NCBI GenBank assembly: GCA_039933785.1
Contig: JBDTNL010000012.1
Location: forward strand, 1 to 64,000
From: JBDTNL01 sp039933785
GTDB taxonomy: Bacteria; Acidobacteriota; Thermoanaerobaculia; Multivoradales; JAGPDF01
Length of the DNA: 64,000 bases
Direction of reading: 5' to 3'
The notes beneath the pieces were generated by a model. That model saw only the letters and a list, made by a program, of their open reading frames with translations. It was not told where the DNA came from and made no database searches. The translations under genes were made by a program, and so were the position numbers. Of the stretch, positions 9,050 to 16,407 are shown one piece after another (position 1 is the first letter of the stretch; every line of letters begins with the position of its first letter).

Positions 9050-10239
9050 CCCTGGCGCCGATGAGCGTGGAGGATCGAGCGCGAATCCTGCGCTCGCTCG
9101 GCGCAGCCGGGAGCCTGCTCCCGGAGCTTCTGGCCTATACCGAAAACCCGTACCAAGGCCGCAGACAGGATGTCGAGCAGTCTTTGCCGCTCGGCGTCGA
9201 GGCGCAGCTCGACGCTTGGCGTACCTATGCCGAAGAGGCTCGCAGCGCCGGAGTCGTGGAAACTCTCCGGCGGCGTCTGGTGCAGTTGCGCTTTCCGGTC
9301 GAAGCCGGCATCAGCCAGTACGGGGACTATCGCGCCGCCACGCGCCGTGGCGAGATCCCGCCGGACAATGGCCTTGGCCTCGTGTTCGCCGATGCTGACG
9401 GCATCCAACTCACGATCGAGGGCAGCATTGCCGGGCCGATACCTGTTCTGGTCACGCGAGCCCGCGAGGACTTCGTGACCTTGGTCCGCGCCTTGGCGGG
9501 CCGCAACGAACCGATCGATGTTCCGCCCTCGATGGGCGCCTGCCTGGTGAAGGGCCTGACCAACTGGCATCGGGTTGCTCTCCACCGCGAACGCTGGCAG
9601 CAGCAACGCGGTGAAGGCAACGATTCGAGGGATGGCGAGGCTGCCTGGAGCGAGGAATTTCAGCGCCTCGCGGCGCACAAGGAGCTCTACCAGGATCGCT
9701 TACTGCTGCTCAGCAGCGGCCCCTACAGCAACGTGCCGGCGCAAGAGCTTGGTCTGCCCGCCGACGCGTGGCGGGTCCGTTCACTGCGTATACGCCGCGA
9801 GCACGAAGCGTTCCACTACCTGACGTTGCGGCTCTACGGACAGATTAGGAGTAACCTCCTCGACGAGCTGCTGGCGGACCTCGCGGGACTCTTGGCCGCG
9901 GATAGTGCGTACAGCCCGGAGCTGGCCCTACGTTTCCTGGGCACCGATCACAACGCCCAAATCCGAACAGACGCCCGGTTGCGGCTGTACGTTGGCGAGC
10001 CGCCGCTCAGCACGGAGGCGGTGGCCGTGCTTGCGCATCTGGCCGTTCGAGCGAGCCACAATCTCGCGCGGGTGGCCACGGACAGCGGCCGCGACTTCGG
10101 CGATCCGCTCGAACGCACCGCGTTGCTGCTCGCCCTCGCCGACGGAGCGCTAGAGGAACTGGCGGACGAGGCGGCGATCCGGGACCGCGCGCAATTCGCG
10201 TCGGAGTTGCGGGTTTGTTTGAGCGAACCGAGGAGCTAG
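9046..10239 (+). CDS. Conserved protein of unknown function with HExxH motif, last gene of the export operon
   Basis: 397 residues, not firmly recognised. It starts with a GTG that overlaps the previous TGA (GTGA); an ATG at 9061 is an alternative. There is no signal peptide or membrane segment. Residues 253-257 read HEAFH, an HExxH zinc-site pattern, and 17 residues later DELLAD supplies a possible third ligand (Glu274), as in gluzincin metallopeptidases. Other conserved-looking stretches are VPPSMGACLVKG (159-170) and GPYSNVPAQELG (225-236). Tight coupling to the exporters suggests a role in handling the exported peptide or protecting the producer. The metallopeptidase idea rests on the motif alone. 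Confidence 0.75.
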   Translation: MTLAPMSVEDRARILRSLGAAGSLLPELLAYTENPYQGRRQDVEQSLPLGVEAQLDAWRTYAEEARSAGVVETLRRRLVQLRFPVEAGISQYGDYRAATRRGEIPPDNGLGLVFADADGIQLTIEGSIAGPIPVLVTRAREDFVTLVRALAGRNEPIDVPPSMGACLVKGLTNWHRVALHRERWQQQRGEGNDSRDGEAAWSEEFQRLAAHKELYQDRLLLLSSGPYSNVPAQELGLPADAWRVRSLRIRREHEAFHYLTLRLYGQIRSNLLDELLADLAGLLAADSAYSPELALRFLGTDHNAQIRTDARLRLYVGEPPLSTEAVAVLAHLAVRASHNLARVATDSGRDFGDPLERTALLLALADGALEELADEAAIRDRAQFASELRVCLSEPRS

Positions 10240-11226
10240 CTACCGGCCCTGATAGACGAAGCGCGCGGTGCCGACCTGCACGCGATCGCCTTCGACCAGC
10301 AGATGCATCTGCGCGCGTTCGCCGTTGACGAACGTGCCGTTCTCCGAGCCGAGGTCGCGCAGCATGTAACCCTGCGGGGTCTTGGCGATCTCGGCGTGAC
10401 GGCGAGAGACCGCGCTCTGCGGCACGCGGAGGGTGTTCTGCGGTGTGCGGCCGATGGTGGTCATCTCGAGCAGGACCACCTCTTCGAAACCATCCTCAGG
10501 ATTGCTCGGCACCAAGCGGCCAGGAGCCGTCGTGGCCGTAGAGGCCGCGCTCAGGATCATGGTCTCGCCCTCCTTGGGCAGGGTGGGGGGCGGCACGACA
10601 TCGAAGGGCGCGGTGACGACCACCCGCGCCGGAAGTGCGTCGGAGACCGACCCCTCTGCGGGTGCCTCGGGGGCAACTGCAGGCACGACTGGAACCGGAG
10701 CCACTGCGGGTGCCGGCGGTGCCGCAACGGGTGGCGCTACGACGACCGGGGGAGTGGGTTCCTCGACCGGCAGGGACAGCTCGGCCTCGGAGTCGAATGC
10801 GGCGAGGAAGCGCTCGTTGACCACCGAGATCTCGGCGAGATCGGCATCGTGTCCTGAGATCAGGCCGTCGAGCGCGTTTCCGCTCTGTCGAAACACTTCG
10901 TCTTCGAACTCGCCGAGACCGTGGCGGAAGATCAACTCCTCGCGATCGAGCAGCGCGGCCTCGCGGGCCTTGCTCACGCGGTCGCGATGCGCGCGCAACT
11001 TGGCGTGCTCACGCCGCGCCTGGGCCTTGAGCGGAGCGGCCTTTTTCTCGAGACTGAGCCGGCGCGCCTCGTAGTCCCCCTGGACGCGGGCGAAGACCGT
11101 CGGTGTCACCTTTTCGCGCTCGCTCGCCATGCGGGCGAGGCGTTCGACGAGCAGCTGGCGTTCGCCCTTCAGAGCCATCAACTCGTCGATGACGGAGCTG
11201 TCGATCTGATCCAAGGGAACTGGCAT
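10240..11226 (-). CDS. FHA domain protein with N-terminal coiled coil
   Basis: 328 residues. The first 150 are rich in charged heptads (coiled coil, no signal peptide). A proline/alanine/valine-rich linker follows (about 155-225). A C-terminal FHA domain spans about 240-326, with IGRTPQNTL, SRRHAEI and DLGSENGTFVNG carrying the usual phosphothreonine-contacting Arg, Ser, Arg-His and Asn residues. It is convergent with the export operon, with no bases between the two stop codons. As the exporter ABC subunit also has an FHA domain, the pair may respond to one Ser/Thr kinase. The function is otherwise unknown. Confidence 0.85.
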   Translation of the reverse strand: MPVPLDQIDSSVIDELMALKGERQLLVERLARMASEREKVTPTVFARVQGDYEARRLSLEKKAAPLKAQARREHAKLRAHRDRVSKAREAALLDREELIFRHGLGEFEDEVFRQSGNALDGLISGHDADLAEISVVNERFLAAFDSEAELSLPVEEPTPPVVVAPPVAAPPAPAVAPVPVVPAVAPEAPAEGSVSDALPARVVVTAPFDVVPPPTLPKEGETMILSAASTATTAPGRLVPSNPEDGFEEVVLLEMTTIGRTPQNTLRVPQSAVSRRHAEIAKTPQGYMLRDLGSENGTFVNGERAQMHLLVEGDRVQVGTARFVYQGR

Positions 11227-11294
11227 ATGGGATGCGGGGATTCTAACGCAACTACGCCCAGGGCCGCGAAGTCCGCGCTCGAATCGGGCGATTC

Positions 11295-11323
11295 TTGACT
11301 TGCTCGAGTGCGGCTGTTACAAA
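11295..11323 (+). promoter_or_regulatory. Candidate sigma-70 type promoter of the TonB receptor gene
   Basis: TTGACT (11295-11300) and TACAAA (11318-11323) are separated by 17 bases in the 180-base gap between the divergent FHA gene and the TonB-dependent receptor gene. Transcription would start about 75 bases before the start codon. The -35 box matches well and the -10 box moderately. Confidence 0.4.
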
Positions 11324-11406
11324 CGCGCGAGTACAGCCTACGGAGTCTTGATTTTCCCACCGCCGCGACTTCCGGCGAGTGACCCCCAACATGCGGGAGA
11401 GACGTG

Positions 11407-13938
11407 ATGACGAGGGGACTTGGCGCGACGGTGATTCTCATGACACTCGGCACGATCGTCGTTGGCCCAGCATGGGCCCAGGATGGCCGGGTCGAGGGGC
11501 GCGTGACGCGCCCGAATGGAACGGCGCTCGGAGGCGTCAGGATCTCGGTATCCGCGATCTCGGCTTCGACCCTGACCGACAGCCGGGGCGCATTCGGAAT
11601 CGATTTACCGCCCGGGAAATACACCCTCGATTTCGTGGCCGGGGGTGAACACGACTCGGCCAGCGATGTGGTGGTGAAGCCGGCCCTGGTCACCCGTCTC
11701 GACCATGTCGTCGACTGGGAATTGCTTCCCGAGCTCCAGCAAGTCGTCTCGGCGCCCGCGGCCTGGCCTGAGCGCCGGCTGAGCGCGAGCGCCAACGTGA
11801 ACGTTTTCGGCGCCGACGAGGCGGACGACACGATCGCCTTCGGGCAGCTGCCTCGCCAGCTGGGCGCTCTGCCGGGCGCCGACTCGGCGCAGTCGGGCTT
11901 GTTCGACTTTGCGTTCAATGCCGGTGGCCTCAATCATTCCCCAGCGCAACGCCTGGCCGTCCGAATTGACGGCCGCGACCCCTCGACGCCGTTCTTCGGC
12001 GGCCAGGACTGGTCGGTTGTCTCGCCGGCGCCGGGCGATCTCAGTCAGGTGGAGCTCGCGGCTGGGAACGCCGGCGCAACCTACGGCCCGAACTCGACCG
12101 GCGGAATCCTGGATCTGGTCACCAAGCGACCCGGCGAGCGTCTGGGCCTCGACCTTCGAATCGGCGGCGGAGACGTTTCATCGCAGAACGCCGAGGTCGC
12201 TTGGGGGCAAACTCTGGGGGCGGGGTGGGCGGTCAAGGTTCTCGGCGGAGCGAGCAAGAGCGGTGACTTCGCCGAATCCCGGAACGGCCATGCGGAGTAC
12301 TCGGTGCCTTGCACGGTGGCCGGTCAAACCGACTGCCTGCCGCAGGAGAGCGTGGCGCTTGAACGCCGCGACGACGACCGCCTGACCCACGCCGCTGTGC
12401 GCGTCGACCACGACTTCTCGAACGGCGGACTCTTCGATATCCAAGGCGGCTACGCCGATGCGAAGGGGCCCGTCCTCACCACCGACCTCGGCCGGCTGCA
12501 GCTTCTCGATCTCACCCACAAGTGGGCGCGCGCCGCCTACACGGTGCAGCACTGGGAGCTTGCGGGCGCCTACAACAACCGCTCGGCGGATCAGCAAATC
12601 GATCTGGCGACCGGCGACAACCTGTTCATCGGCGGGCGAAACTTTACCGCCGAGATCCGCACCCGCTGGGACTTCCTGTCGGATCGGCTGCATCTGCTCG
12701 GGGGACTGTCGCACGAGGACACCCAACTCAACAGCAACGACAAGTCGGGAATCCTCCGGCCGACGCTGATCCAGCCGCTCAATCGCGAGACCTTGCTGGT
12801 GCGAGCGGTGAAGACCAATGCGTATGGCGAGTATGCGCAGCTCGCCTACGACATCAGCGATCGGCTGCGTGTGTTCGGCGGCGCCCGCTACGACAAGAGC
12901 GACTTGTTCTCGTCGCAGGTCTCGCCCCGTCTCGGACTGGTGTTCGCGGTGCAGCCGACGCAGATCCTGCGGGTCTCGATCGGTCGCGGGTTCCAAGCGC
13001 CGACCGAGGAGCAGCGCTATCTGGTGCACGACATCGCCGCGCCCGTGCAACTTGCAACCCTGGAGCAGATCTGTAGCTTGCAGGGTGTGCCGTGCGGTTT
13101 CGATCTTGATTCCAAGCCCGGTGAAGACCTGACTCTGGACCCGACGCCCGACACGCGCATCGTTGCGATGGGGAATCGCGACCTCAAGGTCGAGACGGTC
13201 AAGGGCCTCGAGGCCTCATATCAAGGATCGTTCGGCGCCGACGTGTTCGTCTCGTTCGGCTATCACTATGCGCGCCACGAAGACCTGATCACCGACCTGG
13301 TTCCGGCGTTCGGGACGGCACTCGGGCGCTTCAATGCCGCCCTGCCCCAATACACGCCGCCGAGCGCGTTGCCGGCAAATTCCGGCGGCGCGTTCCTCCA
13401 TCCGCGTCAGGACTTGTTGAACGCGTTGCAGGCCACGCTCGGCGCGTACTTCCCGTTCCTCACCACCGGGTTCGACGGGACGCCGATCGTGGCGCTCACG
13501 TCGTACACGAATTTTGGAGCGGTCGACATCCAGGGCGCCGACCTCGGAGTTCGCTGGCGGCCCGCGACGGGATGGTCTGTGGATGGCCAGTACTCCTGGC
13601 TCGATCTCAAGGTCAAGGAGGGCGCCCCCGGCCTTGACGGCCTGCTCAGCCTCAACGCCCCGTCCAGCCGCGCCGGAGCCTCGGTCGCGTACGCCGGATC
13701 GCGTTTCGATGTTGGCGTGGGTTACCGGTGGGTAGGCAGTTTCCGGTGGGTCTCAGGGCCCTTCGCCGGCGAAGTGCCCTCCTATTCGACGGCGGACCTG
13801 CACGGGCGGGTGCATCTGGGCCGCCACATCGGGTTGAGCGTCGACGTGGCGAACCTGTTCGACAAGCGACACTGGGAGACCTTCGGCGGCGACCTGATGG
13901 GTCGCCGGGCGCTCGGAAGCCTAGATCTGTCCTGGTAG
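11407..13938 (+). CDS. TonB-dependent outer membrane receptor with N-terminal carboxypeptidase-regulatory-like domain
   Basis: 843 residues from the ATG at 11407; a GTG directly before it is also possible. A GGGAGA ribosome-binding site lies upstream. A signal peptide (ending about GPAWAQ) is followed by a beta-sandwich of the carboxypeptidase-regulatory type (about 25-100, with SRGAFGIDLPPGKY), then a plug domain (RIDGRDPS, NSTGGILDLVTKRPGE) and a beta barrel whose last strand is GSLDLSW, ending in Trp. Such receptors take up siderophores, vitamins, glycans or peptides with TonB energy. The substrate cannot be told. No TonB box is obvious. It is convergent with the PPK2 gene, 18 bases apart. 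Confidence 0.88.
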   Translation: MTRGLGATVILMTLGTIVVGPAWAQDGRVEGRVTRPNGTALGGVRISVSAISASTLTDSRGAFGIDLPPGKYTLDFVAGGEHDSASDVVVKPALVTRLDHVVDWELLPELQQVVSAPAAWPERRLSASANVNVFGADEADDTIAFGQLPRQLGALPGADSAQSGLFDFAFNAGGLNHSPAQRLAVRIDGRDPSTPFFGGQDWSVVSPAPGDLSQVELAAGNAGATYGPNSTGGILDLVTKRPGERLGLDLRIGGGDVSSQNAEVAWGQTLGAGWAVKVLGGASKSGDFAESRNGHAEYSVPCTVAGQTDCLPQESVALERRDDDRLTHAAVRVDHDFSNGGLFDIQGGYADAKGPVLTTDLGRLQLLDLTHKWARAAYTVQHWELAGAYNNRSADQQIDLATGDNLFIGGRNFTAEIRTRWDFLSDRLHLLGGLSHEDTQLNSNDKSGILRPTLIQPLNRETLLVRAVKTNAYGEYAQLAYDISDRLRVFGGARYDKSDLFSSQVSPRLGLVFAVQPTQILRVSIGRGFQAPTEEQRYLVHDIAAPVQLATLEQICSLQGVPCGFDLDSKPGEDLTLDPTPDTRIVAMGNRDLKVETVKGLEASYQGSFGADVFVSFGYHYARHEDLITDLVPAFGTALGRFNAALPQYTPPSALPANSGGAFLHPRQDLLNALQATLGAYFPFLTTGFDGTPIVALTSYTNFGAVDIQGADLGVRWRPATGWSVDGQYSWLDLKVKEGAPGLDGLLSLNAPSSRAGASVAYAGSRFDVGVGYRWVGSFRWVSGPFAGEVPSYSTADLHGRVHLGRHIGLSVDVANLFDKRHWETFGGDLMGRRALGSLDLSW

Positions 13939-13956
13939 CCGCTCTCTCCCGCTCAG

Positions 13957-14859
13957 TCAGCCGAGGAGCTCGCGCTTGGCCTTGGCGAGCTCCGCCAGCT
14001 GGACCTTGCTGAGCTCCGGATAACAAAGATCGAGGGACGCCATCGCGTCGATGACCGCGGCGGCCACCACCTTGCGGGTGAACCACTTGTTGTCCGCAGG
14101 GACCGCGAACCAGGGCGACTCCTCGGTCGAGGTTTCGCGGATCATCTCCTCATAGGCCGCCATGTACTGCTTCCAGAGCGCGCGCTCGCCGGCGTCCTGG
14201 GCCGAGAACTTCCAGTTCTTGGCGGGATTCTCGATGCGCTCGAGAAAGCGGCGCTTCTGCTCCTCGAGTGAGACGTGGAGGAAGAACTTGCGGATCACCA
14301 CTCCACTCCCGCTCAGATGTCTTTCCCAAGCGCGGATGTCGCGGAAGCGGCGCTTCCAGATGTCCTTGGTCACCAACTCGGGCGGCAGTTTCTGCTTGGC
14401 GAGGAGCTCCGGGTGCACCCGCACCACCAGCACCTCTTCGTAGTAGGAGCGGTTGAAGATGCCGATGCGGCCGCGCTCCGGCAGCTGTTTGCTGCACCGC
14501 CATAGGTAGTCGTGATCGAGCTCTTCGGCCGAGGGCACCTTGAATGACGTGACCTGGCAACCCTGAGGATTCACGCCCGACATCACGTGCTTGATCGCGC
14601 TGTCCTTGCCGGCGGCGTCCATGGCTTGGAAGATCAAGAGTAGAGCCCAGCGGTCCTGCGCGTAGAGGATGTCCTGCAGGCGCGACATGGCGCGAAGGTC
14701 ATCCTCGCGGTCTTGTTTCTCGCTAGCCTTGTCGCCCTCCTCGAGGCCCGCCGTGTCCCCCGGGTCGATCTGCTTGAGACGGAAACTGGAGGGTTTGTCG
14801 ACCCGATACTGGCGAGCCAGCTTGTGCGCCTCGTGCCTCAGCTTGCGCAGCTTCCCCAT
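13957..14859 (-). CDS. ppk2: Polyphosphate:nucleotide phosphotransferase, PPK2 family
   Basis: 300 residues. The frame is open far upstream, but the ATG at 14857-14859 has a strong AAGGGGGAGG ribosome-binding site and begins MGKLRKLRHEAHKLARQY. PPK2 features include SSFRLKQIDPGDTAGL, the Walker A-like FQAMDAAGKDSA, the lid region NPQGCQVTSFK, FNRSYYEEVLVVRVHP, and a C-terminal WFAVPADNKWFTR. Enzymes of this type move phosphate between polyphosphate and nucleotides, commonly regenerating ADP or ATP. The length is usual for single-domain PPK2. It is divergent from the small membrane protein gene at 14968. Nucleotide preference is not predictable by eye. Confidence 0.9.
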   Translation of the reverse strand: MGKLRKLRHEAHKLARQYRVDKPSSFRLKQIDPGDTAGLEEGDKASEKQDREDDLRAMSRLQDILYAQDRWALLLIFQAMDAAGKDSAIKHVMSGVNPQGCQVTSFKVPSAEELDHDYLWRCSKQLPERGRIGIFNRSYYEEVLVVRVHPELLAKQKLPPELVTKDIWKRRFRDIRAWERHLSGSGVVIRKFFLHVSLEEQKRRFLERIENPAKNWKFSAQDAGERALWKQYMAAYEEMIRETSTEESPWFAVPADNKWFTRKVVAAAVIDAMASLDLCYPELSKVQLAELAKAKRELLG

Positions 14860-14897
14860 GTCCGCCTCCCCCTTGTCGGCCTCCCGCCCTGCGGCGC

Positions 14898-14926
14898 TTG
14901 TAGCGCCCTTGGCCCTTGTATACACT
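14898..14926 (+). promoter_or_regulatory. Candidate sigma-70 type promoter of the small membrane protein operon
   Basis: TTGTAG (14898-14903) and TACACT (14921-14926) are spaced 17 bases apart in the gap between the divergent ppk2 gene and the gene at 14968. The predicted start of transcription leaves a leader of about 35 bases that contains the AAGGAG ribosome-binding site. Confidence 0.4.
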
Positions 14927-14967
14927 CGGTCCCGTCCCGCACGTTTGCCTACAAGGAGATTACCGCG

Positions 14968-15339
14968 ATGAGCCAGCCGATGGTTCCCCCGCCTGCCGGG
15001 GGTACGGTGTCCCAGAACCGCACCGTCATGATCATTCTTTCGTACTTGGGGCTGCTCGCCCTGATTCCGTTCTTGATCGAAAAGGACGACAAAGAGGTTC
15101 AGTGGCACGCCAAGCACGGCCTGGTCTTGATGGTGGCTGAGATTGCGCTCTTCATCGCCCTGAGCATCGTCATGACCCTGCTCGGTTTCATCACTCATGG
15201 ATTCGGCTGCATCGGGCTCTTCCTCTGGCCGATCATCTCCCTGGGGATCTTGATCGTCCACATTCTTTGCATCGTCAAGGGCGTCAACGGCCAGCGATTC
15301 CTCGTCCCGGGGGTCAGCCAGTTCGCCGATCGCTTCTGA
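14968..15339 (+). CDS. DUF4870 / Tic20-like small membrane protein
   Basis: 123 residues from an ATG with AAGGAG 9 bases upstream. The frame stays open further upstream but without a matching ribosome-binding site. A proline-rich N-terminus is followed by three or four hydrophobic segments. The pattern LIPFLIEKDDKEVQWHAKHGL matches the DUF4870 signature, in which a charged segment precedes a His-containing helix. It heads a run of small membrane protein genes (DUF4190-like, DUF2752, YidD). The role is unknown; an inner-membrane location is expected. Confidence 0.82.
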   Translation: MSQPMVPPPAGGTVSQNRTVMIILSYLGLLALIPFLIEKDDKEVQWHAKHGLVLMVAEIALFIALSIVMTLLGFITHGFGCIGLFLWPIISLGILIVHILCIVKGVNGQRFLVPGVSQFADRF

Positions 15340-15351
15340 GGAGCAAGAACC

Positions 15352-15657
15352 ATGAATATGCCCACGTCCGGAGCCGCACCGCAGGCGACGAGCAGTCGAT
15401 CCACCACCGCGCTGGTGCTGGGCATCATCGGAATTCTTTGCTGCCAGCTGTGCGGCCCCTTCGCCTGGTGGATCGGCAAGCAGGAGCTCGATGCGATTCG
15501 CGCCGGAAACGTCGCGGCGAGCAACGAGGGCATGGCCAAGGCGGGAATGATTCTCGGCATTGTCGGGACAGTGCTGCTCGGCCTGTCCTGCGTGTGGATG
15601 TTCTTCGGCGGCATGGCCGTGCTCTCCGGCATCTTGCGCGGCGCACATTCGCTGTGA
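15352..15657 (+). CDS. DUF4190-like small membrane protein
   Basis: 101 residues. Two hydrophobic hairpins (about 21-46 and 66-95) flank the polar stretch GKQELDAIRAGN and the GMAKAGMILGIVG segment, the usual layout of DUF4190 proteins. The ATG follows the previous stop by 12 bases with an AGGAG site, so it is part of the same operon. Function is unknown. Confidence 0.75.
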   Translation: MNMPTSGAAPQATSSRSTTALVLGIIGILCCQLCGPFAWWIGKQELDAIRAGNVAASNEGMAKAGMILGIVGTVLLGLSCVWMFFGGMAVLSGILRGAHSL

Positions 15658-15669
15658 GGTTCTGAGTCC

Positions 15670-16062
15670 TTGCGGCGCATGCCGCGTATCGCCTGGGCCA
15701 GCGCGGGGTTGACAGCTCTCCTCGCCGCGCTGGCTCTTCGTATTTACCCCCTGGCCGAGGACGGCAAGTCGTCCCTCTGTTTCGTCCGCCGCTTCGTCGG
15801 GCTCCCGTGCCCGGGGTGCGGCATGACACGCGCGTTCGCCGCCCTGGCGCATGGAGATCTGGCCGCGGCTTGGCATTGGCACCCGCTCTCGCCCGCGGTC
15901 GCGGCCGAGCTCTTTCTCGGCTGGCTGGTGTGGGGATTGTGGGCTCTGAGCGGTCGATGGCTCTTGACCCGCCGCGCGGTTAACCTGACCCTGGCCGGCA
16001 ACGGCGTGGCGCTGCTCGTCGTCTGGTTCTGGCGTCTGGCAACAGATAGCCTGCCTTGGTGA
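15670..16062 (+). CDS. DUF2752 membrane protein
   Basis: Up to 130 residues. Two or three membrane segments surround the hallmark CPGCGMTRAFAALAHGD motif at about residues 47-63, which defines DUF2752. Initiation is either at TTG 15670 or at ATG 15679; neither has a clear ribosome-binding site. It lies 12 bases after the DUF4190-like gene and overlaps the YidD gene, so these are probably one transcript. The biochemical role of the family is not known. Confidence 0.8.
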   Translation: MRRMPRIAWASAGLTALLAALALRIYPLAEDGKSSLCFVRRFVGLPCPGCGMTRAFAALAHGDLAAAWHWHPLSPAVAAELFLGWLVWGLWALSGRWLLTRRAVNLTLAGNGVALLVVWFWRLATDSLPW

Positions 16063-16397
16063 GTGCTCCCGTGCCTCAGCCGATGCCGGCCCGACGGATT
16101 CGGCAATGGAAAGCCGGCCTGGTTCTGATCGCACTGCTGTTTGGCGTGGACCTCTTCCGGGCCCCGGAGAAGCAATGGTCGGCGCGGCTCCTGCTGGGGT
16201 CTATCCATGCCTATCAGGCGACTCTTTCCCCCCTGATGCCCAAGCTGGGCGTGCGCTGCCGCTTCACCCCCAGCTGTAGCCACTACGCCGAGGGCGCCGT
16301 AGCCAAGTACGGGGCCTTGGTGGGGTCTGCCCGGGCAGCTTGGCGGGTGCTTCGTTGCGGGCCGTGGACACCCGCCGGCACCAGCGATCCGCCCTAG
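16059..16397 (+). CDS. yidD: YidD, membrane protein insertion efficiency factor
   Basis: 112 residues from the GTG that overlaps the preceding stop (GTGA); an ATG at 16083 is an alternative. The core LGSIHAYQATLSPLMP, CRFTPSCSHYAEGAVAKYG and RVLRCGPWTPAGTSDPP is diagnostic of YidD, including the paired cysteines. YidD works with YidC in membrane protein insertion. It is usually encoded between rnpA and yidC; here it sits instead in a run of small membrane proteins. The N-terminus carries an additional hydrophobic segment. Confidence 0.88.
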   Translation: MSAPVPQPMPARRIRQWKAGLVLIALLFGVDLFRAPEKQWSARLLLGSIHAYQATLSPLMPKLGVRCRFTPSCSHYAEGAVAKYGALVGSARAAWRVLRCGPWTPAGTSDPP

Positions 16398-16407
16398 AGC
16401 GCGTCCC

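Noticed and set aside
14860..16134. Upstream in-frame extension of the PPK2 gene on the minus strand
   Set aside because: It runs antisense to the small membrane protein genes and lacks a ribosome-binding site, whereas ATG 14857-14859 has a strong one.
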